DNA of 64,000 nucleotides. Source: Pseudomonas sp. TH15. Lineage in GTDB: Bacteria; Pseudomonadota; Gammaproteobacteria; Pseudomonadales; Pseudomonadaceae. The stretch is taken from the NCBI RefSeq assembly GCF_016651105.1, contig NZ_JAEKEL010000001.1:774001-838000 (forward strand). The letters run 5' to 3'. The number at the start of each line of letters is the position of its first letter. The stretch's first letter is position 1. The notes under the pieces are model-generated. The model had not been told where the DNA came from and made no database searches. It saw nothing but the letters and a program-made list of their open reading frames with translations. A program made the position numbers and the translations under genes. Below are positions 44,565 through 54,757 of this stretch, piece by piece.

Positions 44565-45458
44565 TCAGGAGTTTTGCCGGGACTGACGAAAATCCGTCGG
44601 ACTGATGCCATAGGCTTTACGAAAGACTCTGGCGAAATGGCTGGAGTCGGCAAATCCACTTTCCAGGGCAACTTCCAAAACAGTCTTGCCGGAGATTTCC
44701 AAAGCGTTGCGCGCCCGTTGCAGGCGGACGGCAAGTACGCGAGCGTGAGGCGAAGTACCGAAAGCGCGTTTGAATTCGCGGGCGAAGTGGAATTCGCTCA
44801 TCGCTGCGATCGCCGCCAACCGGGCGATGCAGAGTTTTTCGCAGGTGTGACGCTCAATGTAGCGCAGGGCATCCATCAGGCCTTGGCTGGCAACCATGGG
44901 CTGCGCACTCGAAAGCTCATAACTGTTCAATAAATGAGCAATCAACACCTGAACGCTCAGATCCGCCTGCTCACGGGCGCCCTGACGGTTGTCACCGATG
45001 GACAGTGCCAACTGCCGGGCAAGCAAGTGAACCACTCGGTCGTTTTGATACAGCGGCTGATGCGTTCCGCGAAATCCCGCGAAGCTCAGTCCCTGATCCT
45101 GCGCGGCAGCGGTCAACGCCTGCATGGGCAAGTGCACATGGAGGATGTCGAAAGCGCTATGAGTGTTCCAGCTCGCGGATTGGCTGGGTTGTAGCAATCG
45201 CACCTGACCACTGTGAATCGGGCCGTCCCACACCTGCTGGCCGCCAACAGCGGCACACGACTGCATAGGCGCAAGCATCACGCTGAGCAAAACATGCTCG
45301 CGTGGTTCCGTGCGCTCAAAACGATAACTGTCTGTGGAAAAGCGCTGCCAGCGGAACACCGCAGCGCCGGTCGATTGCAGACCTGTGAGGGCAGCGGCGG
45401 GTTTCATCCGCCAATCCTCGGTTTGCTGCTCGATAGAAAACGCGAAGGGCTGAGACAT
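44565..45458 (-). CDS. AraC family transcriptional regulator
   Basis: 297 residues: an N-terminal effector domain and a C-terminal double helix-turn-helix (about 195-293; LCIARLAAIAAMSEFHFAREF, then FKRAFGTSPHARVLAVRLQ and the final GFADSSHFARVFRKAYG). It probably controls the M24 gene 95 bases downstream on the same strand. The effector is unknown. GGAGTG precedes the ATG. Confidence 0.88.
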   Translation of the reverse strand: MSQPFAFSIEQQTEDWRMKPAAALTGLQSTGAAVFRWQRFSTDSYRFERTEPREHVLLSVMLAPMQSCAAVGGQQVWDGPIHSGQVRLLQPSQSASWNTHSAFDILHVHLPMQALTAAAQDQGLSFAGFRGTHQPLYQNDRVVHLLARQLALSIGDNRQGAREQADLSVQVLIAHLLNSYELSSAQPMVASQGLMDALRYIERHTCEKLCIARLAAIAAMSEFHFAREFKRAFGTSPHARVLAVRLQRARNALEISGKTVLEVALESGFADSSHFARVFRKAYGISPTDFRQSRQNS

Positions 45459-45487
45459 TGCGCACTCCGCCCGTCAGGCCCGCGAAC

Positions 45488-45856
45488 CTACTTGATCAAC
45501 CGCCAGGTAAACGGATACCGGTACGGATAACCTTCGTTGGCCTTGACCCCGGCAATGATCGTCAACACCAGTGCGCCAATGGCCACAATGCCGATCATGA
45601 AGAAACCAACGATCAGCACCATCAGCAGGAAGCAGACCAATGAGGCAATGGCGACGGTGATCTGAAAATTCAGCGCCTCCTTGCCCTGCGCATCAATGAA
45701 CGGGTCACTCTCGCGCTTCATCTGCCAGAGAATCAGTGGACCAATCAGCGTGCCGAACGGAATCCAGATCCCCAGCAAGGCGGACAAGTGACAAAACATA
45801 GCCCATTGACGAACCTCTTGGCTCGGCTTGGGCAGCGGCAGTTGCTCGTCACTCAT
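45488..45856 (-). CDS. DUF4870 membrane protein
   Basis: 122 residues with three hydrophobic segments (about 18-45, 65-90 and 92-112). The N-terminal RQWAMFCHLSALLGIWIPFG and the following QMKRESDPFIDAQGKEALNFQI are typical of DUF4870 (Tic20-like). The function is unknown. AAGGAGG lies 6 bases before the ATG. It is 28 bases downstream of rph and may be cotranscribed with it. Confidence 0.9.
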   Translation of the reverse strand: MSDEQLPLPKPSQEVRQWAMFCHLSALLGIWIPFGTLIGPLILWQMKRESDPFIDAQGKEALNFQITVAIASLVCFLLMVLIVGFFMIGIVAIGALVLTIIAGVKANEGYPYRYPFTWRLIK

Positions 45857-45884
45857 GGCGTCCTCCTTGCGTGGAACAGTCCGA

Positions 45885-46607
45885 TCAGTCAGCCAGAGCA
45901 GCTTTCTGCAATTCGAAGATTTCGTTCATGCCTTTCTTGGCCAGTTCCAGCATCGCCGTCAGCTCTTCCGGCTGGAACGGCGCGCCTTCAGCAGTACCCT
46001 GGACTTCGATGAAGCCGCCAGTGCTGGTCATCACGACGTTCAGGTCGGTCTCGGCAGCCGAATCTTCCGGGTAGTCGAGGTCAAGCACAGGCTCGCCCTG
46101 ATACATGCCTACCGAAACGGCAGCGATCATTTGCTTGAGCGGGTCGCCGCCTTTCAGGCCGCCGCGCTTCTTGATCACTTTCAAGGCATCAACCAATGCA
46201 ACCATTGCGCCGGTGATCGATGCAGTACGGGTGCCACCGTCAGCCTGGATCACGTCGCAATCGACGTACAGGGTGACATCGCCCAGCTTGGACATGTCCA
46301 GCGCCGCGCGCAGGGAACGACCGATCAGACGCTGGATTTCCAGGGTGCGGCCGCCTTGCTTGCCGCGGCTCGCTTCACGCTGGTTACGCTCGCCGGTGGC
46401 GCGCGGCAGCATGCCGTATTCAGCGGTCAACCAACCTTGGCCCTGCCCCTTGAGGAAACGCGGCACGCCGTTCTCGACGCTGACGGTGCAGATGACTTTG
46501 GTATCACCGAATTCGACCAGTACAGATCCCTCGGCGTGTTTGGTGTAGTTGCGGGTAATGCGGATCGAGCGGAGCTGATCGGCAGCGCGACCACTTGGAC
46601 GTTTCAT
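45885..46607 (-). CDS. rph: Ribonuclease PH
   Basis: 240 residues from ATG 46607, giving the family start [13 protein letters not shown]. It carries the RNase PH core with [20 protein letters not shown] and [15 protein letters not shown]. This phosphorolytic exonuclease trims the 3' ends of tRNA precursors and also degrades structured RNAs. It is divergent from yicC, as is usual in Gammaproteobacteria. Confidence 0.96.
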   Translation of the reverse strand: MKRPSGRAADQLRSIRITRNYTKHAEGSVLVEFGDTKVICTVSVENGVPRFLKGQGQGWLTAEYGMLPRATGERNQREASRGKQGGRTLEIQRLIGRSLRAALDMSKLGDVTLYVDCDVIQADGGTRTASITGAMVALVDALKVIKKRGGLKGGDPLKQMIAAVSVGMYQGEPVLDLDYPEDSAAETDLNVVMTSTGGFIEVQGTAEGAPFQPEELTAMLELAKKGMNEIFELQKAALAD

Positions 46608-46755
46608 AGGGGATACCTGTACGGGGGACGGAAAACTGCCGAGCATTATAGAGCCGCTGGCCGCGCCTGGGCACGTCTAAAAAATCCAGCCGACAGCTGA
46701 AGGCCGTGAAAAGCACTTAACCGACGGCCTGTAGTCCATTTGTCACACCGTGTGT

Positions 46756-46785
46756 TTGGGCGCATCCGCCCCACTGCGCTACAAT
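46756..46785 (+). promoter_or_regulatory. Probable sigma-70 promoter of yicC-gmk
   Basis: -35-like TTGGGC (46756-46761), an 18-base spacer, and -10 TACAAT (46780-46785), about 95 bases before the yicC start. Found by eye. Confidence 0.5.
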
Positions 46786-46877
46786 CCTGCGCCTTGCTGC
46801 CAGTCGGCTTTAATTCATTGATATCAGGCCCGCGAAGCCCAAGGGTTTCGCGCCGGCCTGCATTGCGAGGTACCTCC

Positions 46878-47741
46878 ATGGTGCACAGCATGACCGCCTT
46901 CGCCCGCGTCGAAAAAGCCGGCGTCCAAGGCACCCTGAGCTGGGAGCTGCGCTCGGTCAACAGCCGCTACCTGGAACCGCACCTGCGTCTGCCGGAATCG
47001 TTTCGCGACCTCGAAGGCGCCGTCCGCGAAGCCCTGCGTCAAGGCTTGTCTCGAGGCAAACTGGAATGCACCCTGCGCTTCACTGAAGAAAGCACCGGCA
47101 AAACCCTGCAAGTCGACCGCGAGCGCGCCTCGCAACTGGTCGCCGCCGCCGAGACCATCGCCAGCCTGATCAAGAACCCGGCCGCGCTGAATCCGCTGGA
47201 AGTCCTGGCCTGGCCCGGCGTGCTGGTGGGCGATGCCGCTGACCCGCAAGCCCTGAACGCCGAGGCACTGGCGCTGTTCACCCAAGGCCTGAAAGAGCTC
47301 AAGGCCGGCCGCGAGCGTGAAGGTTCCGAGCTGGCACGGTTGATCAATGAGCGTCTGACGTCCATTGAAGAAGACGTCGTGACCCTGCGTGAACTGGTCC
47401 CGCAGATGCTCGCAACCCAGCGCCAGAAAGTCCTCGACCGCTTCGCCGACATGAAAGCCGAGATGGACCCGCAGCGCCTGGAACAGGAAATGGTCATGCT
47501 CGCTCAAAAGAGCGACGTCGCCGAAGAACTGGATCGCCTGAGCACTCATATCATCGAAGTTCGCCGGGTACTCAAGTCCGGCGGCGCTGCCGGCCGGCGC
47601 CTGGACTTCCTGATGCAAGAGCTCAACCGCGAAGCCAACACACTGGGCTCCAAAGCCTTCGACCCGCGCAGCACGACGGCAGCGGTCAACCTCAAAGTGT
47701 TGATCGAGCAGATGCGCGAACAAGTGCAGAATATTGAGTAA
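46878..47741 (+). CDS. yicC: YicC family endoribonuclease
   Basis: 287 residues from ATG 46878 (GAGG upstream), giving the family start MVHSMTAFAR. The C-terminal DUF1732 part (RLDFLMQELNREANTLGSK, then the ending KVLIEQMREQVQNIE) is typical. YicC proteins are endoribonucleases involved in small RNA turnover, for example RyhB in E. coli. It is 12 bases upstream of gmk. A frame running in from further upstream is not coding. Confidence 0.95.
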   Translation: MVHSMTAFARVEKAGVQGTLSWELRSVNSRYLEPHLRLPESFRDLEGAVREALRQGLSRGKLECTLRFTEESTGKTLQVDRERASQLVAAAETIASLIKNPAALNPLEVLAWPGVLVGDAADPQALNAEALALFTQGLKELKAGREREGSELARLINERLTSIEEDVVTLRELVPQMLATQRQKVLDRFADMKAEMDPQRLEQEMVMLAQKSDVAEELDRLSTHIIEVRRVLKSGGAAGRRLDFLMQELNREANTLGSKAFDPRSTTAAVNLKVLIEQMREQVQNIE

Positions 47742-48374
<633 letters not shown>

Positions 48375-48441
48375 ACAGCTCTTCCCAAAACCGCTGCAAG
48401 GGCTTTACATTGGCACTTGCAGCGCGTTGAAGGGCTTGGTC

Positions 48442-48478
48442 AAAAAATCAGCGCTTCCCTAATCGCTGGTGATTTTTT
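48442..48478 (+). terminator. Terminator-like hairpin between gmk and rpoZ
   Basis: AAAAAATCAGCG pairs with CGCTGGTGATTTTTT (three-base bulge), ending in T6. It could separate gmk from the rpoZ-spoT unit, with rpoZ having its own promoter or read-through. Confidence 0.6.
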
Positions 48479-48541
48479 AAACTGTTGAGTCCGCTCGCCC
48501 AACCGGGCAGCGCGCATATTGCATTCGCTCCGAGGAATACC

Positions 48542-48805
48542 ATGGCCCGCGTAACCGTTGAAGACTGCCTGAACCACGTGGAAAACCGTTTTGAGCTGGT
48601 CATGCTGTCCACCAAACGTGCCCGTCAACTGGCCACCGGCGGCAAAGAGCCACTGGTTCAGTGGGAAAACGACAAGCCTACCGTTGTAGCGCTGCGTGAA
48701 ATCGCTGAAGGCCTGATGAGCTACGAGTTCATCGCCAATGCTGAAATCGTCGAAGACGAACCGCTGTTCGCAGCGTTCGAGGACGAGTCCAACGAGGCCG
48801 TCTAA
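48542..48805 (+). CDS. rpoZ: RNA polymerase omega subunit
   Basis: 87 residues from ATG 48542 (CGAGG upstream), [19 protein letters not shown] at the start and the conserved LSTKRARQL. Omega helps assemble RNA polymerase and forms part of a ppGpp site, so its place directly before spoT makes sense. The 19 codons upstream in the same frame are not used. Confidence 0.97.
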   Translation: MARVTVEDCLNHVENRFELVMLSTKRARQLATGGKEPLVQWENDKPTVVALREIAEGLMSYEFIANAEIVEDEPLFAAFEDESNEAV

Positions 48806-48862
48806 GCCTATGCCTGGTCGACGTAGCACGGCGCGGGGTCACAGCGAACGGCAGGAGTCATC

Positions 48863-50968
48863 ATGCCGAGCATAGACGCCCTCGCCGATCGCTTATCGAC
48901 CTACCTCGGCAATGACCAGGTCAACCTGGTCCGCCGAGCGTATTTCTACGCCGAACAAGCCCACGACGGCCAACGCCGCCGCAGCGGCGAGGCGTACGTC
49001 ACGCATCCTCTTGCGGTGGCGAATATTCTTGCCGACATGCATATGGACCATCAGAGTTTGATGGCGGCCATGCTGCATGACGTGATCGAAGACACCGGCA
49101 TTGCCAAGGAAGCGCTGCAAGCGCAGTTCGGCGAAACCGTGGCCGAACTGGTCGACGGGGTCAGCAAACTGACCCAGATGAACTTCGAGACTAAGGCCGA
49201 AGCCCAGGCCGAAAACTTCCAGAAAATGGCCATGGCCATGGCACGCGACATTCGCGTGATCCTGGTCAAGCTGGCCGACCGCCTGCACAACATGCGCACG
49301 CTGGAAGTGCTGTCCGGCGAAAAACGCCGACGCATCGCCAAGGAAACCCTGGAAATCTATGCGCCCATCGCCAACCGGCTGGGCATGCACGCCATCCGCA
49401 TAGAATTCGAAGACCTCGGCTTCAAGGCCATGCACCCGATGCGTTCCGCGCGGATCTACCAGGCGGTCAAGCGCGCCCGGGGCAACCGCAAGGAAATCGT
49501 CAACAAGATCGAAGAGTCCCTGAGCCACTGCCTGGCGATTGATGAAATCCAGGGCGAGGTCAGCGGACGCCAGAAACACCTCTACGGCATCTACAAAAAA
49601 ATGCGCGGCAAGCGTCGGGCCTTCAACGAGATCATGGACGTCTATGCGTTCCGGATCATTGTCGACAAGGTCGATACCTGCTACCGCGTACTGGGTGCTG
49701 TGCACAATTTGTACAAACCGTTGCCGGGGCGCTTCAAGGATTACATCGCGATCCCCAAGGCCAACGGCTATCAGTCGCTGCACACCACACTGTTCGGCAT
49801 GCACGGTGTACCGATCGAGATCCAGATCCGCACCCGTGAAATGGAAGAGATGGCCAACAACGGCATCGCCGCCCACTGGCTGTACAAATCCAGCGGTGAC
49901 GAGCAGCCAAAAGGCACCCACGCCCGCGCCCGCCAGTGGGTCAAAGGCGTGCTGGAAATGCAGCAACGCGCCGGCAACTCGCTGGAATTCATCGAAAGCG
50001 TGAAGATCGACCTGTTCCCGGACGAGGTCTACGTGTTCACGCCAAAAGGCCGGATCATGGAGCTGCCCAAAGGCTCCACGGCGGTCGACTTCGCTTACGC
50101 GGTGCATACCGACGTCGGCAACAGTTGCATCGCCTGCCGGATCAACCGTCGTCTCGCGCCGCTGTCCGAACCGCTGCAAAGCGGCTCCACGGTCGAGATC
50201 GTCAGCGCTCCTGGCGCACGGCCGAACCCGGCGTGGCTCAACTTTGTCGTCACCGGCAAGGCGCGGACCCACATCCGCCATGCGCTGAAACTGCAGCGCC
50301 GCTCCGAATCCATCAGCCTCGGCGAACGCCTGCTGAACAAAGTGCTCAACGGTTTCGACAGCACGCTGGAAAAAGTCCCGGCCGAACGCGTCAAGGCGAT
50401 GCTCATCGAGTACCGCCTGGAACTGATCGAAGATCTGCTCGAAGACATCGGCCTGGGCAATCGCATGGCCTATGTGGTCGCCCGCCGCCTGCTGGGCGAA
50501 GGCGAACAACTGCCGAGCGCGGAAGGTCCGCTGGCAATTCGCGGCACCGAAGGCCTGGTACTCAGCTACGCCAAGTGCTGCACGCCGATCCCGGGCGACC
50601 CGATTGTCGGGCACCTGTCCGCCGGCAAAGGCATGGTTGTGCACCTGGACAACTGCCGCAATATCAGCGAAATCCGCCACAACCCGGAAAAATGCATCCA
50701 GCTCTCGTGGGCCAAGGATGTCACCGGCGAATTCAACGTCGAGCTTCGCGTCGAACTGGAACATCAGCGCGGCCTGATCGCCCTGCTGGCCAGCAGCGTC
50801 AACGCGGCCGACGGCAATATCGAAAAAATCAGCATGGATGAGCGCGATGGTCGCATCAGCGTGGTCCAACTGGTGGTCAGCGTGCACGACCGTGTGCACC
50901 TGGCCCGCGTGATCAAGAAACTGCGCGCCTTGACCGGGGTGATTCGCATCACCCGCATGCGTGCCTAA
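48863..50968 (+). CDS. spoT: Bifunctional (p)ppGpp synthetase/hydrolase SpoT
   Basis: 701 residues. Domains in order: HD hydrolase (about 20-190, with HDVIEDTGI), synthetase (about 230-350), TGS (about 385-445, VYVFTPKGRIMELP), a helical region with the CC motif AKCCTPIPGD, and a C-terminal ACT domain. The hydrolase HD motif is intact. SpoT adjusts ppGpp in response to carbon, fatty acid, iron and phosphate stress. It is preceded by CAGGAG and follows rpoZ by 57 bases. Confidence 0.97.
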   Translation: MPSIDALADRLSTYLGNDQVNLVRRAYFYAEQAHDGQRRRSGEAYVTHPLAVANILADMHMDHQSLMAAMLHDVIEDTGIAKEALQAQFGETVAELVDGVSKLTQMNFETKAEAQAENFQKMAMAMARDIRVILVKLADRLHNMRTLEVLSGEKRRRIAKETLEIYAPIANRLGMHAIRIEFEDLGFKAMHPMRSARIYQAVKRARGNRKEIVNKIEESLSHCLAIDEIQGEVSGRQKHLYGIYKKMRGKRRAFNEIMDVYAFRIIVDKVDTCYRVLGAVHNLYKPLPGRFKDYIAIPKANGYQSLHTTLFGMHGVPIEIQIRTREMEEMANNGIAAHWLYKSSGDEQPKGTHARARQWVKGVLEMQQRAGNSLEFIESVKIDLFPDEVYVFTPKGRIMELPKGSTAVDFAYAVHTDVGNSCIACRINRRLAPLSEPLQSGSTVEIVSAPGARPNPAWLNFVVTGKARTHIRHALKLQRRSESISLGERLLNKVLNGFDSTLEKVPAERVKAMLIEYRLELIEDLLEDIGLGNRMAYVVARRLLGEGEQLPSAEGPLAIRGTEGLVLSYAKCCTPIPGDPIVGHLSAGKGMVVHLDNCRNISEIRHNPEKCIQLSWAKDVTGEFNVELRVELEHQRGLIALLASSVNAADGNIEKISMDERDGRISVVQLVVSVHDRVHLARVIKKLRALTGVIRITRMRA

Positions 50969-50992
50969 GCCCACTATTACAAGGAGTCATTC

Positions 50993-51373
50993 ATGACCAA
51001 AACAGTTATCACCAGCGACAAGGCCCCGGCCGCCATCGGTACTTATTCCCAGGCGATCAAGGCTGGCAATACCGTTTACATGTCGGGCCAGATTCCTCTG
51101 GACCCAAAAACCATGGAACTGGTCGAAGGCTTCGAAGCCCAGACCGTCCAGGTGTTCGAGAACCTGAAAGCCGTGGCTGAAGCTGCTGGCGGCTCGTTCA
51201 AAGACATCGTCAAACTGAACATCTTCCTCACCGACCTGAGCCACTTCGCCAAGGTCAACGAGATCATGGGCAAGTACTTTGACCAGCCGTACCCTGCCCG
51301 CGCCGCCATCGGCGTTGCAGCCCTGCCAAAGGGTTCGCAGGTAGAAATGGACGCCATTCTGGTCATCGAGTAA
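50993..51373 (+). CDS. ridA: RidA family reactive intermediate deaminase
   Basis: 126 residues, the classic RidA (YjgF) sequence with [33 protein letters not shown] and the ending [19 protein letters not shown]. It hydrolyses reactive 2-aminoacrylate and related enamines, protecting PLP enzymes. The arginine that binds the carboxylate is in PARAAIG. It follows spoT by 24 bases with AAGGAG before the ATG and is probably cotranscribed. It is closer to housekeeping RidA than the copy beside dadA. Confidence 0.95.
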   Translation: MTKTVITSDKAPAAIGTYSQAIKAGNTVYMSGQIPLDPKTMELVEGFEAQTVQVFENLKAVAEAAGGSFKDIVKLNIFLTDLSHFAKVNEIMGKYFDQPYPARAAIGVAALPKGSQVEMDAILVIE

Positions 51374-51429
51374 TACATCCGGCGCAGCCCCAACAGGTTG
51401 CGCCGACTTCGTTTTGAAAGGATTCCACC

Positions 51430-52170
51430 ATGCGCAAAGCGCTTGCCTTCTCCCTGCTCGCCGTTTTTCTCGGCGGCTGCGCCAGCAATCCTGCCGACCG
51501 CGACATCAGCGGCACCTGGATCAACCAGGTGGCCATCGATGCTGCCTCCAAGGGCAGCCCCCTGCGCGAAGCGTTGCAGGCTTACGGCCCGAATCTGGAA
51601 TGGGACGTCAACACCAAGGCCGGTCAGGCCCGCTACACCAACGGTTTTGAAAACGTCGAAGGCAAGCTGCTGGGCGACAAGTCCGGCGCCTGGAAAGTCG
51701 ACTTCTATGGCAGCTCTGCCAGCGAGCTGAAACGTGACGGCAAGCAACTGAGCCAGGCCGCCAACGACAACGAACCGGCGCAGGTCTTCGATCGCGCGCT
51801 GATCCCGGTACCGGAAGGCGCGCCGATTGGCGCCAGCTTCGAGCGTGCACTGTATTCTTCGTACATGGGCGGTAGCTGGAAAGTCATCAGCGGCCCGGGT
51901 GAAGGCAACGCCGTGCAATTCGAGGCCGACGGGCAAGTGGCCGGTTTGTCGGGCGCGGACCGTTATGCCCTGTGCCTGGCAGGTGATTGCGCTTCGATGA
52001 GCGGCGGCAATGACAACATGTGGCTGCAACTGAACGGCCAGGGCAACACCTGGATCTTTGCGCGCAAGGGTAAAGAGCTGGAAATTTTCCAGGCCGTGAA
52101 CACGGCCGGAGCGGATGAAATGCCTTCGTTCACGCCGGGCCAGCGGCAGTGGTTGCTCGAGAAGCAGTAA
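51430..52170 (+). CDS. Lipoprotein of unknown function
   Basis: 246 residues. A signal peptide ends in the lipobox LGGC (cysteine at 17), followed by ASNPADRD. The mature part has no motif I recognise; it looks like a beta-rich protein, with WKVDFYGSSASELKRDGK and a cysteine pair in YALCLAGDCAS. AAGGA precedes the ATG. It lies 56 bases behind ridA, and a REP pair follows. A membrane-anchored periplasmic protein is a safe inference, but nothing more. Confidence 0.82.
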   Translation: MRKALAFSLLAVFLGGCASNPADRDISGTWINQVAIDAASKGSPLREALQAYGPNLEWDVNTKAGQARYTNGFENVEGKLLGDKSGAWKVDFYGSSASELKRDGKQLSQAANDNEPAQVFDRALIPVPEGAPIGASFERALYSSYMGGSWKVISGPGEGNAVQFEADGQVAGLSGADRYALCLAGDCASMSGGNDNMWLQLNGQGNTWIFARKGKELEIFQAVNTAGADEMPSFTPGQRQWLLEKQ

Positions 52171-52198
52171 TAAGGATCTAACTACAAGAAGATCCCCT

Positions 52199-52288
52199 GT
52201 GGGAGCGAGCTTGCTCGCGATGGCGGCATAACAATCAACGATGATGTTGGATGTTAGGGCCTCATCGCGAGCAAGCTCGCTCCCACAT
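52199..52288. repeat. Inverted REP pair
   Basis: TGTGGGAGCGAGCTTGCTCG and its complement between the converging lipoprotein and epimerase-like genes. Confidence 0.9.
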
Positions 52289-52309
52289 TTGTTTTCGGGT
52301 GACCGGAAG

Positions 52310-53167
52310 TCAGCAACGGCCTTCGAGAATCGCTGCATACCCTTCGCGATAACTTGGGTACTTCGGCACCCAGCCCAACGCTTTCGCCCGGGCATTGCTG
52401 CAGCGCTTGCTGCCAGTGCGGCGCACGCTCGCGTCTTCGGCCCATTCGGTCACACCCAGGTACTCCCGCAACCAGCCCACCACGTCGGCCAACGGCGCCG
52501 GCGCATCATCGACGCCGATGTAGACGTCATCCAACGCCACATCACGATGATCCGCTTCAAGTAGAAACGCCATCAACCCGGCCGCGTCGTCGGCGTGAAT
52601 GCGGTTGCCGTACAGCGGTGGATCAGTCACTACGCGATAACCGCCGCGCACTTGGGTCAGCAACCTTTCGCGGCCAGGGCCGTAGATCCCGGTCAAACGC
52701 ACGATGCTCGCCGGGATGCCACTGCCGAGCGCCACCTGCTCGGCCTCCAGCATCAGTCGCCCCGAAAAACCACCGGCCGCCGTCGGCGAGGTTTCATCGA
52801 CCCACTCGCCACCCTCCTGACCGTAGACACTGCTACTGGAGACAAACAGCAAGCGTTTAGGTACCTGCCCGTAGTCGTTCAGCCACTCAAGTACATACTG
52901 CAAGCCCTGGACATAGGCGGCGCGGTACCCGGCTTCATCGTGATCGGTAGCCGCCGCGCAATACACCAGGTAATCCACCGCACCGATTGGCCAGGTCTCT
53001 GGACAGTCTTTATTGAACAAGTTGCCGGCAACACCAATCACCCCTTCGGGCAGACGTGAGATGTCACGCCGCAATCCGTGAACCTCCCACCCAAAACCCA
53101 GCAATTGTGTGGCCAGACGGCTGCCGACATCACCGCAGCCGGCGATCAAAACAGATGGCGCGGACAT
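52310..53167 (-). CDS. NAD-dependent epimerase/dehydratase family protein (extended SDR)
   Basis: 285 residues with an N-terminal Rossmann site VLIAGCGDVGSRLATQL, which matches GxGxxG. The family's YxxxK is replaced by the VYGQEGGEW region. These atypical SDRs (YeeZ-like) bind NAD(P) but may lack the classical reaction. The substrate is unknown. It is divergent from exbB, with about 190 bases between them. Confidence 0.85.
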   Translation of the reverse strand: MSAPSVLIAGCGDVGSRLATQLLGFGWEVHGLRRDISRLPEGVIGVAGNLFNKDCPETWPIGAVDYLVYCAAATDHDEAGYRAAYVQGLQYVLEWLNDYGQVPKRLLFVSSSSVYGQEGGEWVDETSPTAAGGFSGRLMLEAEQVALGSGIPASIVRLTGIYGPGRERLLTQVRGGYRVVTDPPLYGNRIHADDAAGLMAFLLEADHRDVALDDVYIGVDDAPAPLADVVGWLREYLGVTEWAEDASVRRTGSKRCSNARAKALGWVPKYPSYREGYAAILEGRC

Positions 53168-53356
53168 CAGAACACTCCCTCAGGAAAGGTACAGACTAGC
53201 GCCCGTAAAGGACGAGCGGCTAGCAATGGAGGAAAAAAAGAGAAGCCATTACTTTTGTTAACAAGAATTAATTGCAATAATGCCAGCCACTTTTGTTCTC
53301 GGCCTTACGAGGCCTGGAAGAACATTTACCCTATTTTCCTCTCAGGTCCGGCCAGC

Positions 53357-54322
53357 ATGACACGCAATCTATTTCCCGCTTCGCCAACCAAACGACCTCG
53401 CGCCTGGAGCGCTGTGGCCGCCCTGCTGCTCAGCCTGATGCTGGCGCCGATCGCCGCTTTCGCTGATGCACAAGCACCAGCCACTCCGGCAGCCGCTACT
53501 GCTCCGGCCCCTGCTGATCATGCTGCTGCACCGGCCGCAACCGACCCGGCTCAAGCCGTGGACGCCACTGCTGACGACGCACCTGAAGTCCTCGAGCCCG
53601 ACAACTCTCTGGGCATGGCCCACGACCTGTCGCCATGGGGCATGTACCAGAACGCCGATATTATCGTGAAAATCGTGATGATCGGTCTGGCCATCGCCTC
53701 GATCATCACCTGGACCATCTGGATCGCCAAGGGCTTCGAGCTGATGGGCGCCAAGCGTCGTCTGCGGACCGAAATCGTCCACCTGAAGAAAGCCGCCACC
53801 CTTAAAGAAGCCAGCGCTTCGGCGACCAAGGAAGGCACCCTCGCCAACCTGCTGGTTCACGATGCCCTCGAAGAAATGCGCCTGTCGGTCAACAGCCGCG
53901 AGAAAGAAGGCGTCAAGGAACGTGTCGCCTTCCGTCTTGAGCGTCTGGTTGCAGCCTGCGGTCGTAACATGAGCAGCGGCACCGGCGTACTCGCCACCAT
54001 CGGCTCCACCGCGCCGTTCGTTGGCCTGTTCGGTACCGTATGGGGCATCATGAACAGCTTCATCGGCATCGCCAAAACCCAGACCACCAACCTCGCCGTT
54101 GTAGCCCCCGGCATTGCCGAAGCCCTGCTGGCCACTGCGCTGGGTCTGGTTGCGGCGATTCCTGCCGTGGTGATCTACAACGTCTTCGCCCGCTCCATCG
54201 CCGGTTACAAGGCGCAGGTTTCCGATGCGTCGGCAGAAGTCCTGCTGCTGGTCAGCCGCGACCTGGATCACCTGCCGCCCGAGCGCAGCAGCTCGCAACC
54301 GCACATGGTGAAAGTGGGGTAA
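53357..54322 (+). CDS. exbB: TonB-system energizer ExbB (tonB2-type with N-terminal extension)
   Basis: 321 residues from ATG 53357. An N-terminal signal-like segment and an alanine/proline-rich periplasmic stretch (about 20-90) precede the three-helix MotA/TolQ/ExbB proton channel core, including GTGVLATIGSTAPFVGLFGTVWG. ExbB and ExbD use the proton gradient to drive TonB. A frame running in upstream is antisense to the neighbouring gene and not coding. The upstream region has an AT-rich stretch (53255-53280) weakly like a Fur site. It is followed by exbD after 6 bases. Confidence 0.94.
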   Translation: MTRNLFPASPTKRPRAWSAVAALLLSLMLAPIAAFADAQAPATPAAATAPAPADHAAAPAATDPAQAVDATADDAPEVLEPDNSLGMAHDLSPWGMYQNADIIVKIVMIGLAIASIITWTIWIAKGFELMGAKRRLRTEIVHLKKAATLKEASASATKEGTLANLLVHDALEEMRLSVNSREKEGVKERVAFRLERLVAACGRNMSSGTGVLATIGSTAPFVGLFGTVWGIMNSFIGIAKTQTTNLAVVAPGIAEALLATALGLVAAIPAVVIYNVFARSIAGYKAQVSDASAEVLLLVSRDLDHLPPERSSSQPHMVKVG

Positions 54323-54328
54323 TCGGCC

Positions 54329-54757
54329 ATGGGCCTGCATTTGAAAGAAGGCGCAGACGACGATCTGGCCGAGAACCACGAAATCAACGTCACGCCGTTT
54401 ATCGACGTGATGCTGGTGCTGTTGATCATCTTCATGGTGGCCGCTCCGTTGGCCACGGTGGACATCAAGGTCGACCTGCCCGCCTCCAGCGCCAAACCGG
54501 CGCCACGGCCAGAGAAACCGGTGTTCCTCAGCGTAAAAGCTGACCAACGCCTGTTCCTCGGCGAAGACGAAGTGAAAGCCGAAGCCCTCGGCGCCACGCT
54601 CGACGCCAGGACCAAGGGCAAGAAAGACACGACGATCTTCTTCCAGGCCGATAAAGGCGTGGACTACGGCGACCTGATGAGCGTGATGGACAACCTGCGC
54701 TCTGCCGGTTACCTGAAGGTGGGTCTGGTCGGTCTCGAGTCGGCAGTCAAGAAATGA
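54329..54757 (+). CDS. exbD: TonB-system transport protein ExbD
   Basis: 142 residues. An N-terminal cytoplasmic part is followed by one membrane helix (about 22-45, VTPFIDVMLVLLIIFMVAAP) with the essential aspartate, then a periplasmic domain. It forms the ExbBD motor. The stop overlaps the tonB start in ATGA, so translation is coupled. Confidence 0.96.
   Translation: MGLHLKEGADDDLAENHEINVTPFIDVMLVLLIIFMVAAPLATVDIKVDLPASSAKPAPRPEKPVFLSVKADQRLFLGEDEVKAEALGATLDARTKGKKDTTIFFQADKGVDYGDLMSVMDNLRSAGYLKVGLVGLESAVKK

Noticed and set aside
44471..44734. 88-codon N-terminal extension of the M24 protein
   Set aside because: It overlaps the 3' part of the AraC gene on the same strand in another frame. 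ATG 44470 has a ribosome binding site and gives a normal family N-terminus.
48893..50974. A 693-codon minus-strand open frame
   Set aside because: Antisense shadow of spoT; spoT on the plus strand is unmistakable.
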